DNA from: Streptomyces triticagri
Lineage (GTDB): Bacteria; Actinomycetota; Actinomycetes; Streptomycetales; Streptomycetaceae
Assembly: GCF_003429565.1 (NCBI RefSeq)
Contig: NZ_QUAK01000109.1
Span: 1 to 32,451 of the forward strand
Reading direction: 5' to 3'
Length of the DNA: 32,451 bases
The position numbers and the translations under genes are program-made. How positions within the stretch are numbered: the first letter of the stretch is position 1; every line of letters begins with the position of its first letter. Shown piece after piece: positions 6,014 through 15,200 of the stretch. Under the pieces are notes generated by a model. The model ran no database searches, had not been told where the DNA came from, and was given only the letters and a program-made list of their open reading frames with translations.

Positions 6014-7435
6014 TCAGGACGGTGTCCTTGGTGTGTGCGGGGTGCTCCAGTTGGCGGCGAGGTCTTCCCAGAGGTGGGCGGTGGTTTCCACGCCCTTGAG
6101 GAGGAGGTCGAGTTCGACCTTCTCGTTGGGTGCGTGCCAGCCGTCGGACGGCACGGAGATGCCGAGGAACAGGACGGGGGCGTCGAGGACGTCCTGGAGG
6201 TCTGCGGCGGGCCCTGAGCCGCCTTCGCGGGTGTGGCCGACGGGGCGGCCGAAGGCGCGGCTCATGGAGCGGGTGACGGCTTGGAGGGCCGGGTGGTCGA
6301 GCGGGGTGAGGCAGGGGCGGGTGGATCCGCTGAAGGTGACGGTGTGGCGGATTCCGTCGGGCAGGCGGCCGGGGATCCAGTCGCGGAGGGTGTTCTCGAT
6401 GCGCTGTGGGTCCTGGCCGGCGACGAGCCGGAAGGAGAGTTTGACCACGGCGGAGGTCGGGACGATGGTCTTGCCGCCGGCGCCTTGGTAGCCGCCTGCG
6501 ATGCCGTTGACTTCGGCGGTGGGGCGCGCCCAGATGCGTTCCAGGGTGGAGTAGCCGGCCTCGCCGTGGGTGGCGTGGGACTTGGCGCTACGGAGCCATT
6601 CGGCCTCGTCGAAGGGCAGTTCGGCGAGGAGGGTGCGTTCGGCGTCGGTGAGCGGGACGATGCCGTCGTAGAAGCCGGGGACCGTCACGCGCGCGTGGTC
6701 GTCGTGGAGTGCGGCGACGAGGCGGGCCGCGGCGGTGGCGGGGTTGGGTACGGCGCCGCCGAAGGAGCCGGAGTGGATGTCCTGGTCGGGGCCGTGGAGT
6801 TCGATCTCGCACTCGACCAGTCCGCGCATGCCGGTGCAGACGGTGGGGGTCGTCTCGGACCACATGCCGGTGTCGGACACGATGACGGCATCGGCGGCGA
6901 GCTGCGCGGCGTGTTCTTCGACGAGGGCGCGGAAGTGCGGTGAGCCGGATTCTTCCTCGCCCTCGATGAGGAGTTTGAGGTGTACGGCGGGGCTGGTGCG
7001 GCCGGTGGTGTGGAGGTGGGCGCGTAGGCCGAGGGTGTGGAAGAAGACCTGGCCCTTGTCGTCGGCCGCCCCGCGCGCGTAGAGGCGGTTTTCGTGGATG
7101 TGTGGTTCGAAGGGGTCGGTGTGCCAGCCGTCGGCGACTGACGCGGGCTGTACGTCGTGGTGGCCGTAGACGAGGACGGTGGGTGCGTCGGCGTCGTCGG
7201 AGGGCCAGTGGGCGTATACGGCGGGGGCCCCGTCGGTTTCCCAGATCGCGGTGGTGGGGAAGCCGGTTTCCTTGAGTTTGGCGGCGAGCCATTCGGCGCT
7301 GCGTCGTACATCGGGTGCGTGGTCCGGGTCGGCGGACACGGACGGGATGCGCAGCCATTCGCCGAGGTCGTCGAGGAATGTCGCGCGGTGGGTGTCGATG
7401 TACGTGCGGACGGCGCTGTCCGGGGTCTCGCTCAT
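6014..7435 (-). CDS. M20-family dipeptidase (CNDP/PepV-like metallopeptidase)
   Basis: Cytoplasmic zinc-dependent dipeptidase or amidohydrolase of 473 aa. Typical M20 ligands and catalytic residues are present: GHHDVQP at 91-97, the bridging Asp in GAADDKG (D125), EGEEES at 158-163 and SDTGMW near 187-192. The dimerisation 'lid' domain is recognisable from the HSGSFGG motif (near 217-223), and a C-terminal His (SDGWHAPNE) is present. The length fits the dipeptidase branch rather than succinyl-diaminopimelate desuccinylase. The ATG at 7435 begins MSETPDSAVRTYIDTHR; the Shine-Dalgarno sequence is weak. No signal peptide is visible. It lies 49 nt upstream of nudC on the same strand and about 100 nt downstream of adnB. 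Substrate unknown. Confidence 0.9.
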   Translation of the reverse strand: MSETPDSAVRTYIDTHRATFLDDLGEWLRIPSVSADPDHAPDVRRSAEWLAAKLKETGFPTTAIWETDGAPAVYAHWPSDDADAPTVLVYGHHDVQPASVADGWHTDPFEPHIHENRLYARGAADDKGQVFFHTLGLRAHLHTTGRTSPAVHLKLLIEGEEESGSPHFRALVEEHAAQLAADAVIVSDTGMWSETTPTVCTGMRGLVECEIELHGPDQDIHSGSFGGAVPNPATAAARLVAALHDDHARVTVPGFYDGIVPLTDAERTLLAELPFDEAEWLRSAKSHATHGEAGYSTLERIWARPTAEVNGIAGGYQGAGGKTIVPTSAVVKLSFRLVAGQDPQRIENTLRDWIPGRLPDGIRHTVTFSGSTRPCLTPLDHPALQAVTRSMSRAFGRPVGHTREGGSGPAADLQDVLDAPVLFLGISVPSDGWHAPNEKVELDLLLKGVETTAHLWEDLAANWSTPHTPRTPS

Positions 7436-7535
7436 ATCGGCGAGCCTATCGGGACGTCGTGAGGTGGCGGGGGCGCGGTCGGCGGCTCACGGTGGCGGGC
7501 CGGCTGCTGCCTGTAGGCGTGGTGCGCCGGTTCGC

Positions 7536-10500
7536 TCAGGGGTTGTCCGGGGTGCGCGTCCTGGGGGGCGGTGCGCTCTCGGGTGCGGGTGCTTCATGGG
7601 CTTCGCCGCGCAGGATGCGCTCAAGGGCGGCGCGGTCGGGGAGATCCGGGGGGTGTACGGTCTCGCCGCTGCGGATGTGGACGAAGGCGGCGGAGACCGC
7701 TTCGGGGGGCAGTCCGTGCTGCTCGGCCCAGGCGAGCCGGTAGATCGCGAGCTGCAGTGGGTCGGCGTGCGGGAGTCCTCGAGTGTGCGGAACATCACCG
7801 CCGGCGGGCCGTCCTGTGGTGGGGGGTGTGGCTCGGCTGGTCTTCCAGTCGACGATTTCGTACGTGGCGTTGTCGCCGTCGCCGTTGCGGTAGACGGCGT
7901 CGATGCGGCCGCGGACGACGCGGCCGGCGATGGTGATCTGGAAGGGGGCCTCGACTCGGTGCGGGGTACGGCGGGCGTACTCGGTGCGGTCGAAGGCTTC
8001 CTTGAGTTCGGCGAGGTCGTTCTCGTCGGCGATGTCGGCGCCGGTGCCGGGCAGTTCGTCGGGGGTGAGCATGGGTAGCTCGAGGGCTTCGAAGCGGGAT
8101 TCGACCCAGGCGTGGAAGCGGGTGCCGCGGCGGGCGGCTGCCTGTGGGGGCTGGGGCATGGGACGGGCCAGTTCGGCGGCGAAGCCGTCGGGGTCGGCGG
8201 CCATGCGCAGTACTTGTGAGGCGGTGAGGCTGGGCGGTACGGGGACGTCGTGCACGGTCTGGCGGGAGCGCTGGAGTTCGGTGGCGAGTGCGTCCAGGTC
8301 GCGGTCCCAGGAGGTGATGGTGCGGCGCTCCTCGGGGGTGAGCGGTGTGCCGGTTGTGTCGGTGTCGCGCGCGTGGTCGGCGATCGGCGCCGGCGCCGGG
8401 TCGTCGTCGTGCGGGTCCTTGGGCTCCACGCGCGCGTGGGGGATGGCCGGGCGGGGCGCCGGGGCCGGGTCCTCGCCGTATGGGTCCGTGTCGTACGGGT
8501 CCGTCTCGTACGGGTCCTCGGCGTACGTCTCCTCCTCGTAAGGATCCCCGTACGGCTCGTCCTCGGGGAGTGGCCAGTCCGGTGGGTAGGCCTGGTCGGG
8601 ATCGGGCGTGCTTGCGCTGTGCGGGGGTGCGGCAGGCAGGGCCTCGGTGCCGGTGAGGTCGTCCAGGTGGGCCTGGACCAGGGCGGCGGCACGGCGGCGG
8701 CGGGCGAGGGCGGTGTCGTCGAGGGGCAAGGGCCAGGCGAGGTCGGCGGCAGACTGCTGCAGCGCGGGATTCTCCTCGTCCTCGGCGGGGGCGTCGGCCC
8801 AGGCCTCGATCTCGCCGTGGCCGGCCGCGCAGTGGTCGTGCAGGGCCTGCAGGAAGTCGGACGGGCCGCGCGGCTTCTTCTGGGTCGGCCCCCACCAGTG
8901 GCCGGAGCCGAGCAGCAGGGAGCGGGGGCGGGTGAACGTCACATAGCCCAGGCGGAGTTCCTCGGTCCGCTGGTGGTCCTTCATGTCCTCGTGGAAGGCC
9001 TTGAGCCCTCTGCTGGTCCAGGAGGCGACCTCGGGCAGTGTGGCTGCGTCGCCGCGCAGGGCGTGTGGCAGGACCTTGCCCTGGGCGGTCCATTTCTCGC
9101 GCCCCTGAGTGCTCGGGAAGGTGCCGGTGACGAGTCCGGGGACGGCCACGACATCCCATTCGAGGCCCTTGGACTTGTGGGCGGTGAGGACCTTCACGGT
9201 GTTCTCCCCGCCGGGCAGGGCATTGTCCAGGCCCTTCTCGTACTGGGCGGCGGTGCGCAGGAAGCCGAGGAAGGCGAGCAAGGAGGCGGCCGGGTCGTTG
9301 CCGGCGAAGGAGGCGGCGATGTCGAGGAAGTTGGCGAGGGTTTCGCGCCGGCGGGCGGCGAGGGCGTGCGGGGACGCGGAGAGTTCGACGTCGAGTCCGG
9401 TGGTGGCCAGGACGCGGTGCAGTACGTCCATGAGCGGGTCGGCGAGGGAGCGGCGCAGGTCCCGCAGTTCGGTGGCGAGGCGGGCGAAGCGTACGCGGGC
9501 GTCGGTGGAGAACGGCAGCCCGTCGTCAGGGCCGTCCGCTTCGAGGAACGTGTCGAGTGCGTCGGCGAGCGATATGACCTCGGCGGGGTCGGTGCCTTCG
9601 ACGGCTTCGGCGAGGCGGCGGTCCGGGTCGTCGTCCTCGTCGCGCGCGTGGTGCACGAGGAGGCGGGCGCGACGGCCGAGGAGCGCGAGGTCGCGGGGGC
9701 CGATGCGCCAGCGGGGTCCGGTCAGGAGGCGGACCAGTGAGGCATTGGCTCCGGGGTCCTGGAGGACCTCGCAGACGGCGACGAGGTCGGCGACCTCGGG
9801 CAGGTGCAGCAGGCCGGAGAGTCCGACGACCTCGACGGGGATGTCGCGCGCGACGAGGGCTGCCTGGATCTGGGCGAAGTCGCCGGCGGTGCGGCACAGG
9901 ACGGCGATCTCGCCGGGGGCCTTTCCGGTGCGTACGAGGTGGGCGATGGAGTCGGCGAGCCAGGCCGTTTCGTCGGCGTGGGTGGGGAGCAGGGCGCAGC
10001 GGACCGTGCCGTCCCGTTCGGCGCCGGGGGCGGGGCGCAGGGCCTGGACGCCCGCGTGCATGGCGCGCAGGGGCTCGGCCAGGGTGTTGGCCAGGTCGAG
10101 GAGGCGGCCGCCGCTGCGGCGGTTCTCGCTGAGTGCGTGGCGGGCGGCGGGGCGGCCGTCGGCGTGGGCGAAGTGGTCGGGGAAATCGTCCAGGTTGGCG
10201 ACGGAGGCGCCTCGCCAGCCGTAGATGGCCTGGCAGGGGTCGCCGACGGCGGTGACGGCGTGGCCGGTGCCCTGGCCGAAGAGGCCGGCGAGGAGGATGC
10301 GCTGGGCGACGGAGGTGTCCTGGTATTCGTCGAGCAGGACGATGCGGAATTCGTCGCGGAGGATCGCTCCGACTTCGGCGTGGTCGCGGGCGAGGGTCGC
10401 GGAGAGGGCGATCTGGTCGCCGAAGTCCAGGAGGTCGCCGGCGCGCTTGGCGTCGCGGTAGCGGGTGACGAGGCCGGTGAGTTCGAGGCGGGCGGCGGCG

Positions 10501-11141
10501 GCCTCGGGGACCTTGCGCAGGTCCTGGTTGGTGAGGCGGGTGCCTTCGAGGGTCCTCAGGAGCTGCTGGTCGTGGGCGCGCAGGCGGTGCGGGTCGGTGA
10601 GGTGCTCGGCGAGTTCGCCGTCGAGGGTCAGCAGGTCGCTGACGAGGTCGGGGAAGGACCGGGTGAGCGCCGGGTAGGGGCCCGGGGCTTCGCGCAGTAC
10701 GCGGGCGGCGAGCTGGAAGCGGGTGGCGTCGGCGAGCAGGCGCGCGGTGGGTTCGAGTCCGAGGCGCAGTCCGTGGTCGGCGAGCAGCCGGCCGGCGAAG
10801 GCGTGGTAGGTGGAGATCACCGGTTCGCCGGGGGGGTCGTCAGGGTCGAGGGTTTCCGGGTCGGTGACGCCGGCCTTGATCAGGGCGGTGCGTACCCGCT
10901 CGGCCAGTTCGCCCGCGGCCTTGTTGGTGAAGGTCAGGCCGAGCACCTGGTCGGGGGCGACCTGGCCGGTGCCGACGAGCCAGACGACTCGGGCGGCCAT
11001 CACCGTGGTCTTGCCGGAGCCGGCGCCGGCCACGACGACCTGCGGGGCGGGCGGTGCGGTGATGCAGGCCGTCTGCTCCGGGGTGAACGGGATCCCGAGG
11101 AGCTCCTTGAGCTGCTCGGGGTCGGTGATGCGTGCGGACAC
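7536..11141 (-). CDS. adnB: AdnB, helicase-nuclease subunit for double-strand-break resection
   Basis: Large subunit (1201 aa) of AdnAB, the actinobacterial RecBCD-like motor-nuclease. An N-terminal UvrD-like motor has Walker A GAGSGKTT (39-46), LLDEYQDTS and QAIYGWRGA motifs and a late helicase motif (HKSKGLEWDVVAVPG). A RecB-like nuclease follows at the C-terminus, with a His in ARRGTRFHAWVE and the acidic core RGRIDAVYRN ... YEIVDWKTSR, then LAIYRLAW. It is the downstream subunit, as AdnB is in mycobacteria. An acidic, Tyr-rich linker of DPYxx pentapeptide repeats separates motor and nuclease. I chose GTG at 11141 (MSARITDPEQL); ATG at 11180 is possible. Neither has a good Shine-Dalgarno sequence. 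Assignment as B rather than A rests on gene order and on the absence of the Fe-S Cys set. Confidence 0.9.
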   Translation of the reverse strand: MSARITDPEQLKELLGIPFTPEQTACITAPPAPQVVVAGAGSGKTTVMAARVVWLVGTGQVAPDQVLGLTFTNKAAGELAERVRTALIKAGVTDPETLDPDDPPGEPVISTYHAFAGRLLADHGLRLGLEPTARLLADATRFQLAARVLREAPGPYPALTRSFPDLVSDLLTLDGELAEHLTDPHRLRAHDQQLLRTLEGTRLTNQDLRKVPEAAAARLELTGLVTRYRDAKRAGDLLDFGDQIALSATLARDHAEVGAILRDEFRIVLLDEYQDTSVAQRILLAGLFGQGTGHAVTAVGDPCQAIYGWRGASVANLDDFPDHFAHADGRPAARHALSENRRSGGRLLDLANTLAEPLRAMHAGVQALRPAPGAERDGTVRCALLPTHADETAWLADSIAHLVRTGKAPGEIAVLCRTAGDFAQIQAALVARDIPVEVVGLSGLLHLPEVADLVAVCEVLQDPGANASLVRLLTGPRWRIGPRDLALLGRRARLLVHHARDEDDDPDRRLAEAVEGTDPAEVISLADALDTFLEADGPDDGLPFSTDARVRFARLATELRDLRRSLADPLMDVLHRVLATTGLDVELSASPHALAARRRETLANFLDIAASFAGNDPAASLLAFLGFLRTAAQYEKGLDNALPGGENTVKVLTAHKSKGLEWDVVAVPGLVTGTFPSTQGREKWTAQGKVLPHALRGDAATLPEVASWTSRGLKAFHEDMKDHQRTEELRLGYVTFTRPRSLLLGSGHWWGPTQKKPRGPSDFLQALHDHCAAGHGEIEAWADAPAEDEENPALQQSAADLAWPLPLDDTALARRRRAAALVQAHLDDLTGTEALPAAPPHSASTPDPDQAYPPDWPLPEDEPYGDPYEEETYAEDPYETDPYDTDPYGEDPAPAPRPAIPHARVEPKDPHDDDPAPAPIADHARDTDTTGTPLTPEERRTITSWDRDLDALATELQRSRQTVHDVPVPPSLTASQVLRMAADPDGFAAELARPMPQPPQAAARRGTRFHAWVESRFEALELPMLTPDELPGTGADIADENDLAELKEAFDRTEYARRTPHRVEAPFQITIAGRVVRGRIDAVYRNGDGDNATYEIVDWKTSRATPPTTGRPAGGDVPHTRGLPHADPLQLAIYRLAWAEQHGLPPEAVSAAFVHIRSGETVHPPDLPDRAALERILRGEAHEAPAPESAPPPRTRTPDNP
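8476..8550 (-). repeat. 15-bp tandem repeats in adnB coding DPYxx pentapeptides
   Basis: About five imperfect 15-bp units (for example 8491-8505 and 8506-8520, which differ only near the end) lie in frame within adnB. They encode DPYET, DPYDT and DPYGE-type pentapeptides in the linker between motor and nuclease. Copy number could vary by slippage without a frameshift. Confidence 0.8.
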
Positions 11142-11261
11142 ATCGGAGAGGCTAGCGGCGGGCACTGACAACCGGGACATCCCGGTCGGTGGTGGCCGCC
11201 GGTGCGGTCGGGACGGGTGCCGTGGGAGGCGAAGGCGCACAGTCCACCCTCTCGGGTGTCT

Positions 11262-11360
11262 CCACGCACGCGTGGCTGACGGCTCTGTCCCCTGATCGGG
11301 GTCCTACGCGCGCGTGGCCGGTGCCGGGCGTGGCACGGATCACGGTCCACGCGCGCGTGG
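11262..11360. repeat. Three phased copies of the CCACGCGCGCGTGG palindrome
   Basis: Sites at 11262-11275 (one internal mismatch), 11304-11317 (one mismatch) and 11347-11360 (perfect) have centres 42 and 43 bp apart, close to four DNA helical turns. They fill the 239-bp gap between the lipoprotein stop and the adnB start. This looks like a protein-binding array on one face of the DNA, possibly acting on adnB. The binding protein is unknown. Confidence 0.6.
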
Positions 11361-11380
11361 CCTTCATCTCGGGGGTGGCG

Positions 11381-12088
11381 TCACGAGGCGGGGACGATGT
11401 CCTTCACGTCGGCGACCTCGTCGTCGGCGGGGGCCTTGACGTCGACGGGCTTGTTGTAGTCGGAGAAGGTCGTGATGCCCTGTTCCTTGCCCTTGGTCTC
11501 CACCTGCAGGAGGTACGGCTTGCCTTCGGCGGCGACGTAGAAGGTCGAGGTCTTGCCGCCGGACTCCTTCTTCACCAGGGTGGCGGCCTTCTGTCCGTCG
11601 ACGTCGGCGTCGTCGCCGCGTTCCATGTCCTTGGCGTCGGAGGTCTTGAAGAGGTCGTTGCGGTCGCATACGCCGCCGCCGGAGCCGTTGTTGCTCGGGG
11701 ACTTCACCCAGCGGCCGTCGAGCTTCTTGTTGACCCCGGCGCCGCTGGCACTCATGGTGCTCTTCCAGTACGCGTCGTCGCCCTTGAGGTAGGTCGCCTT
11801 GTCGACGACGAGGAGCTGCGCCTTGCCCTGCTTGCCGGCGCTCATGTTCCCCTCGCAGGCGCCCTCCTTGTTGATGGCGAACGACAGGCGGACAGTGCTG
11901 CCCTGCTGCTTTCCCTCGCCGGTGACGCGGAAGCTGTCGGCGGCCTTCGACGTCTTGAACGACTTCTTGGCGATGTCGTCCGCGCTCATCCCGTCGAAGG
12001 CGTCGTCCTCACTCGAGCAGCCCGTGAGGCCGGCAACAACGGCCGCACAGGCCACCGCCGCGACCACGAACTTGCGCTTGGCTGCCAT
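11381..12088 (-). CDS. Secreted lipoprotein of unknown function
   Basis: Lipoprotein of 235 aa. It has a Lys/Arg-rich n-region, a hydrophobic core (FVVAAVACAAVVAGL) and a lipobox LTGC with the acylated Cys at 24. The mature part is hydrophilic, with two further Cys (near 78 and 142) that may form a disulfide, and it alternates short beta-like segments (DSFRVTGEGK, TVRLSFAINK, AQLLVVDKATYLKG). This pattern resembles the LolA/LppX-LprG type of lipid-binding lipoprotein, but I cannot assign a function. The ATG at 12088 has AGGAG with an 8-nt gap. The gene is wedged between adnA and adnB, which normally work as one complex. Short direct repeats containing GTTCAC lie 31-58 nt upstream. Confidence 0.85.
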   Translation of the reverse strand: MAAKRKFVVAAVACAAVVAGLTGCSSEDDAFDGMSADDIAKKSFKTSKAADSFRVTGEGKQQGSTVRLSFAINKEGACEGNMSAGKQGKAQLLVVDKATYLKGDDAYWKSTMSASGAGVNKKLDGRWVKSPSNNGSGGGVCDRNDLFKTSDAKDMERGDDADVDGQKAATLVKKESGGKTSTFYVAAEGKPYLLQVETKGKEQGITTFSDYNKPVDVKAPADDEVADVKDIVPAS

Positions 12089-12118
12089 GTGAGTCTCTCC
12101 TCGTGTGATCTTCAGAAT

Positions 12119-12146
12119 CTGTGAACGTGAACCTGTGAACGTGAAC
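12119..12146. repeat. Two tandem 14-bp repeats upstream of the lipoprotein gene
   Basis: CTGTGAACGTGAAC occurs twice back to back (12119-12132 and 12133-12146). On the minus strand this gives four GTTCAC hexamers just upstream of the lipoprotein start. The hexamer resembles PhoP box units, but the spacing (6, 8, 6) is not the 11 nt that PhoP uses. It may be the operator or activator site of the lipoprotein gene. Confidence 0.5.
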
Positions 12147-12254
12147 CCGTGGGGCCGAGCCGTCCGGTCGGCCGTCCGGCTCTGTCCGACCGTCCAGCTT
12201 TATCAGGACTTGAGGACTTTACGTGCCGGCGGCGGATCGTCCCCGCCTGCCCCT

Positions 12255-12298
12255 ACTCGACCACATGCGGTCCCTCACTCGACCACATGGCGGCCCTC
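12255..12298. repeat. 22-bp tandem duplication across the adnA stop codon
   Basis: Units 12255-12276 and 12277-12298 match at 19 of 22 positions. One unit encodes the AdnA C-terminus (HVVE); the other lies just past the stop. This is a small local duplication, probably without function. Confidence 0.6.
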
Positions 12299-15200
12299 GG
12301 CCCTGGCGCTGCACGCGGAACGGAACGAGCAGTGCGTGCAGTGCTGGCCCGCGGTCGGCGCGAATCGCTCGTCGAGGACCTTCCCCGCCGCGTTGGCGAG
12401 CAGCTCGCCCACCCAGTCGCCGCGAGCGGCGTCCCCGTCCGTCCCGAAGCCAACTGCGTCACCGTCCGTGCCCTGCGCGTCGAGCGGGCCCTGTGCCTGG
12501 ATCCTGGGCAGGGTTTCGCCGCCGTCCCGCGCGGCGGCCCCCTGCCGCAGATGGACCAGTTCGGCCCCGCCGGGCAGCGGCCGGACACCGCCGAACTCGC
12601 CGTCCACAGCGCCCTCACGGACGGCGAGTTGATACACGGCGAGCTGGGGGTGCCGGGCGACCTCGGCGGCGCTGGGAGTCTGCTTGCCGGTCTTGAAGTC
12701 GACGACGTAGGCGCGTCCTTCGGCGTCGCTCTCGACACGGTCCATGGAGCCGCGAATACGTACCTGGTACTCCCCCGCCCCCAGGGTGACGTCGAAGTCC
12801 TGCTCGCTGCCGACGGGCGTGCGGCCGGCGCGGTCCATGACGTGCCAGTGGAGGAAGCGTTCGAGCGCCACGCGCGCGTGCTCCTTCTCCTGGGTCGACT
12901 TCCAGGGTGCGTCGAAGGACAGCGCGTCCCAGACGGAGTCGAGCCGTGCCATGAGGACGTCGAGATCGGCAGGTGTGTGCCCGGACGCGACCTCGTCGGC
13001 GAGTACGTGCACCACGTTTCCGAAGCCCTGTGCGGCGGTCGCCGGGGCGTCCGCCTTGACCTCGCGGCCCAGGAACCACTGCAGGGCGCAGGTGTTGGCG
13101 AGCTGGTCGAGGGCGCTCCCGGACAGGGCGACGGGCCGGTCCCTGTCCCGCAGCGGCACGGTGCTGTGTGTCGGCTCGTACATCCCCCACCAGCGGTACG
13201 GGTGGGCGGACGGCACCAGGGGACGGCCGTCCTCGTCCGTGAGTGCGGCGAGCCGTGCGAGGCGCTCCGCGGCCGCCTCGCGCAGGCCCTCGGAGACGCG
13301 CGGGTCCACGGTCGTCGCGCGCAGTTCGGCGACGAGGGCGGCGACGGACAGCGGGCGGCGGGGCCGGGCGGTGACGTCCCGTGGTTCGACGCCGAGTTCG
13401 GCGAGGAAGCGGGACGGCTGGTCGCCGTCCTCGGCCGCGGCCTTGACCGCGGTCACTACGAGGCGTTCTCTCGCGCGCGTGGCGGCCACGTAGAAGAGCC
13501 GGCGCTCCTCGGTCAGGAGGGCGCCGGGCGTCAGTGGTGGTGCGAGGCCGTCATGTCCGATGCGGTCGGCCTCCAGGAGGGAGCCGCGGCGGCGCAGGTC
13601 CGGCCAGAGGCCCTCCTGTACGCCGGCGACCACGACCAGGCGCCATTCGAGGCCCTTGGAGCGGTGTGCGGTCATCAGCCGTACCGCATCGGGCCGGACG
13701 GTGCGCCGGGTGAGGGTGTCGGCGGCGATGTCCTGGGCCTCGACCTCCTCGATGAAGTTCAGGGCGCCGCGGCCGCCGGTGCGCTCCTCGGCGCGGGCCG
13801 CGGTGGCGAACAGGGCGCACACCGCGTCGAGATCGCGGTCTGCGTTACGTCCCGCCGCCCCGCCGCGGTGCGCGGCGCGCGCCAGTCGCTGAGGCCAGCC
13901 GGTGCCCTGCCACAGCGTCCACAGGGCCTCCTCGGCGGTGCCGCCGGCGGCGAGGGTTTCGCGCGCAGTGCGCAGCAGGGCGCCGAGCCGCTGGGCGCCG
14001 CGGGCGTAGGCGGGGTCGTGGGCGACCAGGCGCTCCGGCTCGGCGAGGGCCGCTGCCAGGAGTTCGTCGGACGGTGCCGGGATGCGATGGCCGGCGGCAC
14101 GCTGTTCGTCGCGCAGGGCGCGGCCGAGGCGTCGCAGATCGGCGGCGTCCAGGCCGGCGAGCGGCGATCCGAGCAGGCTGAGTGCGGTCTCCGTGGAGAG
14201 CCACGGCGCGACGGGGCGCGGGGCGGTGGCCGTCCCTGGACCGGGTTCTGCGGCGTCATCGGATTCTGTGGCGTCACCGGGGTCCGTGGCGTCACCGGGT
14301 TCTGTGGCGTCACCGGGGTGGGGCTCCCGCGTGGTGACCGCCTCCGCGGCAGCCCGCAAGGCCGTCAGGAGCGGCGCCACGGCGGGCTCCTGGCGCAGCG
14401 GCAGGTCGTTGCCGTCCACGTCCACCGGTACGCCTGCCGTGGTCAGCGCCCGGCGCACGGAGGGAATGCTCCGGCCGCCGGCCCGTACCAGTACCGCCAT
14501 CTCCGACCAGGGAACGCCGTCCTCGAGATGGGCCCGGCGCAGGATGTCGGCGATGCTGTCCAGCTCGGTGCCCGGCGTCGGGTGGGTGAGTACGTCGGTA
14601 CGGCCCCCGTCGCGTACGGGTACGAGTTCGCGGTGCCGGCGCACCTTGTCCGACGGGAGCCGGGTCAGCGGCATCCTGCGGGTGAGACGCCGGGTCGTCT
14701 CGAGGAGTGCCGCACCGGACCGCCGTGAGGTGGTGAGCACGGTGACCGGCGCCGGTGTGCCGTCCGCACGCGGGAAGGCGTCCGGGAAGTCGAGGATGCC
14801 GTTCACGTCGGCGCCGCGGAAGGCGTAGATCGACTGATCCGGGTCGCCGAGGGCCACGAGGGTGCGGCCGTCCCCGGCCAGTGCCCTGAGGAGCCGCACC
14901 TGGGCTGCGTCGGTGTCCTGGTACTCGTCGACGAACACGGCGTCGTAGCGGGCGGCCAGTTGGTCGGCCACCTCGGTGCGGCCTGCCAGGAGCACGGCCC
15001 GGTGCACCAGTTCGGCGTAGTCGAGCACCCCCTGGGCGTCGAGCACGTCCAAGTACTCGGCGAGGAAGCCGGCGGCGGCACTCCAGTCGGGTCGGCCGGT
15101 GCGTCGGGCGAACTCGGCGAGCGCTCCCGGGCCGAGGCCGAGCTCACGGCTGCGGGCGAGCACCGCGCGCACCTCGTCGGCGAAGCCTCGGGTGGTCAGG

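Noticed and set aside
8250..9740. 496-codon plus-strand frame opposite adnB, and the neighbouring 454-codon frame
   Set aside because: Gly/Val/Glu-rich shadow translation with no domain; adnB on the other strand is unmistakable.
12119..12146. PhoP (Pho) box
   Set aside because: The hexamers fit but the 11-nt unit spacing required for PhoP does not.
12149..14728. 859-codon open frame on the plus strand opposite adnA
   Set aside because: It is a GC-skew shadow of adnA. The minus frame has helicase and nuclease motifs; this one has none.
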